From the NCBI GenBank assembly GCA_036557665.1, contig DATBHG010000058.1, positions 26,344-90,343 of the forward strand: 64,000 nt of DNA, written 5' to 3'. Each line of letters starts with the position of its first letter. Position 1 is the stretch's first letter. Made by a program: the position numbers and the translations under genes. Positions 60,822-64,000 of this stretch are shown here, piece by piece. This stretch comes from VAZQ01 sp036557665 (GTDB lineage Bacteria > Pseudomonadota > Alphaproteobacteria > Rhizobiales > Xanthobacteraceae). A model generated the notes under the pieces. The model did not search any database. It was given only the letters and a program-made list of their open reading frames with translations, and was not told the DNA's origin.

Positions 60822-62858
60822 CTACCTGCCCTGAGCGTAGCGGGTAGGCTGCGCCCGGGACAGCATGGTATCGAGCCGCCCGCGCTCCTGATCGAAACTC
60901 GCGAGCAGAGTGCCTTCCAGCACGCGGCCGCGCGGCAGCTTGACCTTCATCGGATCCACAAAGCGGCCGTTCACCAGGATTTCAAAGTGCAGATGGGCGC
61001 CGGTGGAGAGCCCGGTCGAGCCCACATATCCGATCACCTGACCCTGCCGTACGCGTTTGCCGGTGTCCATGCCGCGCGCGAATGCCGACATGTGGCCATA
61101 GGCGCTTTCCCATCCGTTCGCGTGCCGGATGCGGATGTACTTTCCGTATCCTCCCTCAAGCCCGATCTTTTCGATTACGCCGTTGCCCGCAGCAAAGATC
61201 GGCGTCCCGGGCGCGGAGGCCCAATCTACCCCGGTGTGCATTTTCATAAACCCGAGGAGGGGATGATTGCGGCCGCCGAAGCCGGAAGTAATGGATCCCT
61301 CGGCGACAGGCTTGCGTACGAGGAACTTTTTCGCGCTCTTGCCGCTCTCATCGTAATAGTCCACCACGCCATCGTCCGTGGTCTGATAGCGGTAGAACTT
61401 GCGTGTCTCACCACCCGTTGTCAGCGAGGCAAACAATACCTCGGCTTTGCTGTTGTCGCTCGCATTCTCGTCATCGCTGGCAAACAGAACCTCGAAAGAA
61501 TCGCCCGGCTGCACCTTGCGCTGGAAATCCACATCGTAGGAGTAGATGCGAATCAGATCGTCCACCACGGGGCGTGGGATATGGTTGCGCAGTGCCGTCT
61601 CGTAGATGCTCTGATAGAGGTGAACGCCCTTGCCGTCGTCCTCATCGTCGCTCCCGGACGAGCTGACGCTGTTGGCGTTGCGTACATCAACTGCGACGTA
61701 TTTGCCCTTGTCCGACCATGCGACCATGGCGTCGACACTTGTATCGGTCGCAATAATGATGCGGACCGGCCGCAGCCTTATTCCGTCCGGACCTGGAGCA
61801 AGGAGAACCCTGAGCTTGTAGCCGTCCCGGGGGCTGGTGTCCCTGCCACGGCCGCCAAACGCTGCAGTGATCGCTTTGAGCTCGTCAGCGTTTGCGCCCA
61901 TATCGCGCAGGATGGTGGAAACCGAGTCCCCTTTCTTGAGCGCGACCGCGCGTTCATTCCAGGCGTTCCCGCCGGTCACCTGCTCGGTCGTTTTCGGCAA
62001 CAGCGTGACGTTCTCCGGCACTATGCGAGGCTCGAATCCGGCATAGGGATCGTTGTTGCGCTCGGGCGCATAGGCGGTCAGCGGGATTCCATCGGCAATC
62101 ACCGGTCGCTGAGACGAGCCGCCGTCCCAGCTCGCTGCCTCGCGCACCCGCGCCAGCACATCGTCGAGCGGCAATACGACCGCGAGCTTCGCACGCGGCA
62201 GTATGGCGCTCAGGTCGCGGGTGACAAACGATACCTCCGCGTCGGGTTCAGCGCCGGCGGCCTCATCCGCATTGGCGCTGAGGCCTGACGATTGTGCGAG
62301 CAGTTTTTGCGGATTGAACGGCGGGATGTTGGCAGAGAGCTCGGAGACTGAGAGCGACAGGTTTCCCGCGACACGGATGAAAGGGCGAACGCGCACAATC
62401 TCGCGGTTTCCGCTTCCACGGGTCGTGGTCGAAACTCTTATGACCTGGCGCGCGGCATTCGCCTCCCCCGGCGGCGGCAGGCGATCGTTCTTGCGCGTCA
62501 CGTTTGTGACCCGTTCGGAGATGCTGCTCGCTACGGTACGCAATGCCGCTTCCACGCGCTCCGGCACTGTCGCGAAGTTGCTCTCCCCATCGAGGGCTGC
62601 GAAAACGGCGCCGCCCATCAGGGCCGCGCCGCAAAGACCCGCCAGGATTGTCGCGCTGAACCATTGAACCGACACTCTGCGACGATCGACCAGAGCGTGG
62701 TTCTCACCATCCACGGAAAGCGGGGGCTCGTTGCCGAGGTCGATGTGCTCGGCTTCGAAGCTCGAACGGAATACCGCTCCTCGTTTGCCCTGGTCCAAGC
62801 CCGACGTCCCCTGCCGTCCGCGCGAGCGGTCCCACACGAGCTGAAAGGTGCCGAACAC
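60822..62858 (-). CDS. M23-family metallopeptidase, membrane-anchored
   Basis: The 678-residue protein carries one membrane helix (VQWFSATILAGLCGAALMGGAVFAAL, about residues 63-88) and a large periplasmic part with a C-terminal peptidase-M23 domain (about residues 520-650). The zinc ligands appear in NHPLLGFMKMHTGVDWAS (HxxxD type) and the HLHFEI motif, with YGHMSAF between them. Such enzymes cut peptidoglycan cross-links or act as division factors. An OapA/LysM-like middle part is present (SVSTILRDMGANADELKAITAAF). It is transcribed away from the rRNA operon. Confidence 0.92.
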   Translation of the reverse strand: MFGTFQLVWDRSRGRQGTSGLDQGKRGAVFRSSFEAEHIDLGNEPPLSVDGENHALVDRRRVSVQWFSATILAGLCGAALMGGAVFAALDGESNFATVPERVEAALRTVASSISERVTNVTRKNDRLPPPGEANAARQVIRVSTTTRGSGNREIVRVRPFIRVAGNLSLSVSELSANIPPFNPQKLLAQSSGLSANADEAAGAEPDAEVSFVTRDLSAILPRAKLAVVLPLDDVLARVREAASWDGGSSQRPVIADGIPLTAYAPERNNDPYAGFEPRIVPENVTLLPKTTEQVTGGNAWNERAVALKKGDSVSTILRDMGANADELKAITAAFGGRGRDTSPRDGYKLRVLLAPGPDGIRLRPVRIIIATDTSVDAMVAWSDKGKYVAVDVRNANSVSSSGSDDEDDGKGVHLYQSIYETALRNHIPRPVVDDLIRIYSYDVDFQRKVQPGDSFEVLFASDDENASDNSKAEVLFASLTTGGETRKFYRYQTTDDGVVDYYDESGKSAKKFLVRKPVAEGSITSGFGGRNHPLLGFMKMHTGVDWASAPGTPIFAAGNGVIEKIGLEGGYGKYIRIRHANGWESAYGHMSAFARGMDTGKRVRQGQVIGYVGSTGLSTGAHLHFEILVNGRFVDPMKVKLPRGRVLEGTLLASFDQERGRLDTMLSRAQPTRYAQGR

Positions 62859-63616
62859 ATCTGGACCACCGGCGCGGACGTCGGCGCGGACCGCATATCG
62901 GTGCCGCCAGACCTACGTCGGACGCCCGCATTCCTTGACGCGTTCTGGAACTATCGTTGGGCGATGCCCGCATGTCCCGGTAGCGGCGACAGCAGTGCAA
63001 GCTCCCCGACAGCGACACCTCCCGTCCGGGAACAACAGGGGCGAGGATTGTGGCTGCAGTGCGGCGCTGACCCCCTTTAGATCGGCCCTAAGCTACCGAA
63101 ATTGCTCACGAAGCTGGGTGTGGCATGCCCGCATCTCAGGGAATATTTTTGCCGAAGGCCGGGTGTTGACTTTTGGACGAGGCAAACCCTATATAATCGT
63201 CCATTCGGCCCGCCGTCGCCTGGGCGCGACGGCGTGTCTTCGAAGCTCCTCACTGATACTCGGTGACCAGGCTTCCGATTTTGTCGGAAGTCCGCGGCTT
63301 CGGCGGCTCTCCAGTCGATGGAGAGTGGGACTCGTTGCGCGGGTTCCGGGCTGTTTGACAGGTGAATCGGAAGAAAGAGAAACGTGGACGGCGGAGTCGC
63401 CGCGGACCGCGATCTCGGCGGGATTGCCTTTCCAGGAAGGCAGTTTCAAAGCAGATCTGCGGTCGGACGAGACTTCGGCGGTCGACGTTTCAGGTCAACA
63501 CCCTTGTTGCCTGCGGATGTTGAGCGGGTGCGGCGCAAGTCGTGCTCGCGCTCATGCGCGTGCACAGGAGTGGGACCTCGTCAAACGTTGTGATCAGCCG
63601 GGCAAAGTTCTCATCC
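62859..63616. other. rRNA operon promoter and leader region
   Basis: The 758 bases before 16S contain the rRNA promoter at 63166 and a leader. The leader includes a GCTGTTTGACA element and the segment GAAGAAAGAGAAACGTGGACGGCGG (63371-63395), a form shared with Bradyrhizobium rRNA leaders, where BoxA-like antitermination signals lie. Nothing coding was supported between 62859 and 63165. Confidence 0.6.
63166..63197 (+). promoter_or_regulatory. rRNA promoter
   Basis: TTGACT at 63166-63171 and the TATATAAT stretch at 63190-63197 form a -35/-10 pair with an 18-base spacer if the -10 is TATATA (20 bases if TATAAT at 63192-63197). This is the strongest promoter-like site in the window, about 420 bases before 16S. 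Confidence 0.6.

Positions 63617-64000
<384 letters not shown>

Overview
This 64 kb window is high-GC DNA from the chromosome of an alphaproteobacterium of the Hyphomicrobiales (Rhizobiales), closest in character to Bradyrhizobium, Rhodopseudomonas or Xanthobacteraceae. The evidence is the partial 16S rRNA at the right edge with its typical leader, the gene orders tlpA|argH-lptM-lysA and metX-metW, an alphaproteobacterial TIGR02302-type gene before ftsEX, ethylmalonyl-CoA pathway enzymes, and several families of dispersed palindromic repeats. No CRISPR array, insertion sequence, prophage or tRNA gene was seen.

Left part (about 0.4-31 kb) is accessory and catabolic. An Asp/Glu-racemase-fold enzyme, a dihydroorotase-family protein with degenerate metal ligands, an orphan NMT1-type binding protein, an ornithine-cyclodeaminase homologue, a cytosine-deaminase-type amidohydrolase and a complete TRAP transporter (P-Q-M) look like a module for a cyclic amide or other nitrogen compound; the substrate cannot be read from sequence. 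Next come a hemolysin-III family gene and a TetR regulator sharing a promoter region that holds a perfect TCAAAC-N4-GTTTGA palindrome, repeated before the next gene; an MFS transporter; a secreted or anchored nuclease; a PotABC-like importer without its binding protein; an exported esterase-like protein; and a molybdenum hydroxylase whose FAD and 2Fe-2S subunits are joined in one reading frame across a palindromic intergenic repeat. An outer-membrane beta-barrel, a creatinase-like M24 protein, a sugar-nucleotide epimerase homologue and a cupin follow.

Central part (about 29-41 kb) holds three diagnostic enzymes of the ethylmalonyl-CoA pathway: ethylmalonyl-CoA mutase (ecm), crotonyl-CoA carboxylase/reductase (ccr) and methylsuccinyl-CoA dehydrogenase (mcd). 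They are interleaved with unrelated membrane-protein genes. A plus-strand run then carries a twin-transmembrane protein, a PduO-type cobalamin adenosyltransferase, a rhomboid protease, etfB, etfA and 3-hydroxybutyryl-CoA dehydrogenase. Together these could supply the B12 cofactor for Ecm, the electron acceptor for Mcd, and a C4 acyl-CoA step. A short C-terminal remnant of undecaprenyl diphosphate synthase sits after mcd.

Right part (about 41-64 kb) is housekeeping: tlpA, argH, lptM, lysA, a TIGR02302 membrane protein, ftsEX, a YdcF-like protein, plsC, a ChaC-type enzyme, a DUF2125 protein, the chorismate mutase-hisC-tyrC aromatic/histidine operon, metX-metW, clpB, an M23 peptidase, and then the promoter, leader and first 384 or so bases of a 16S rRNA gene running off the window.
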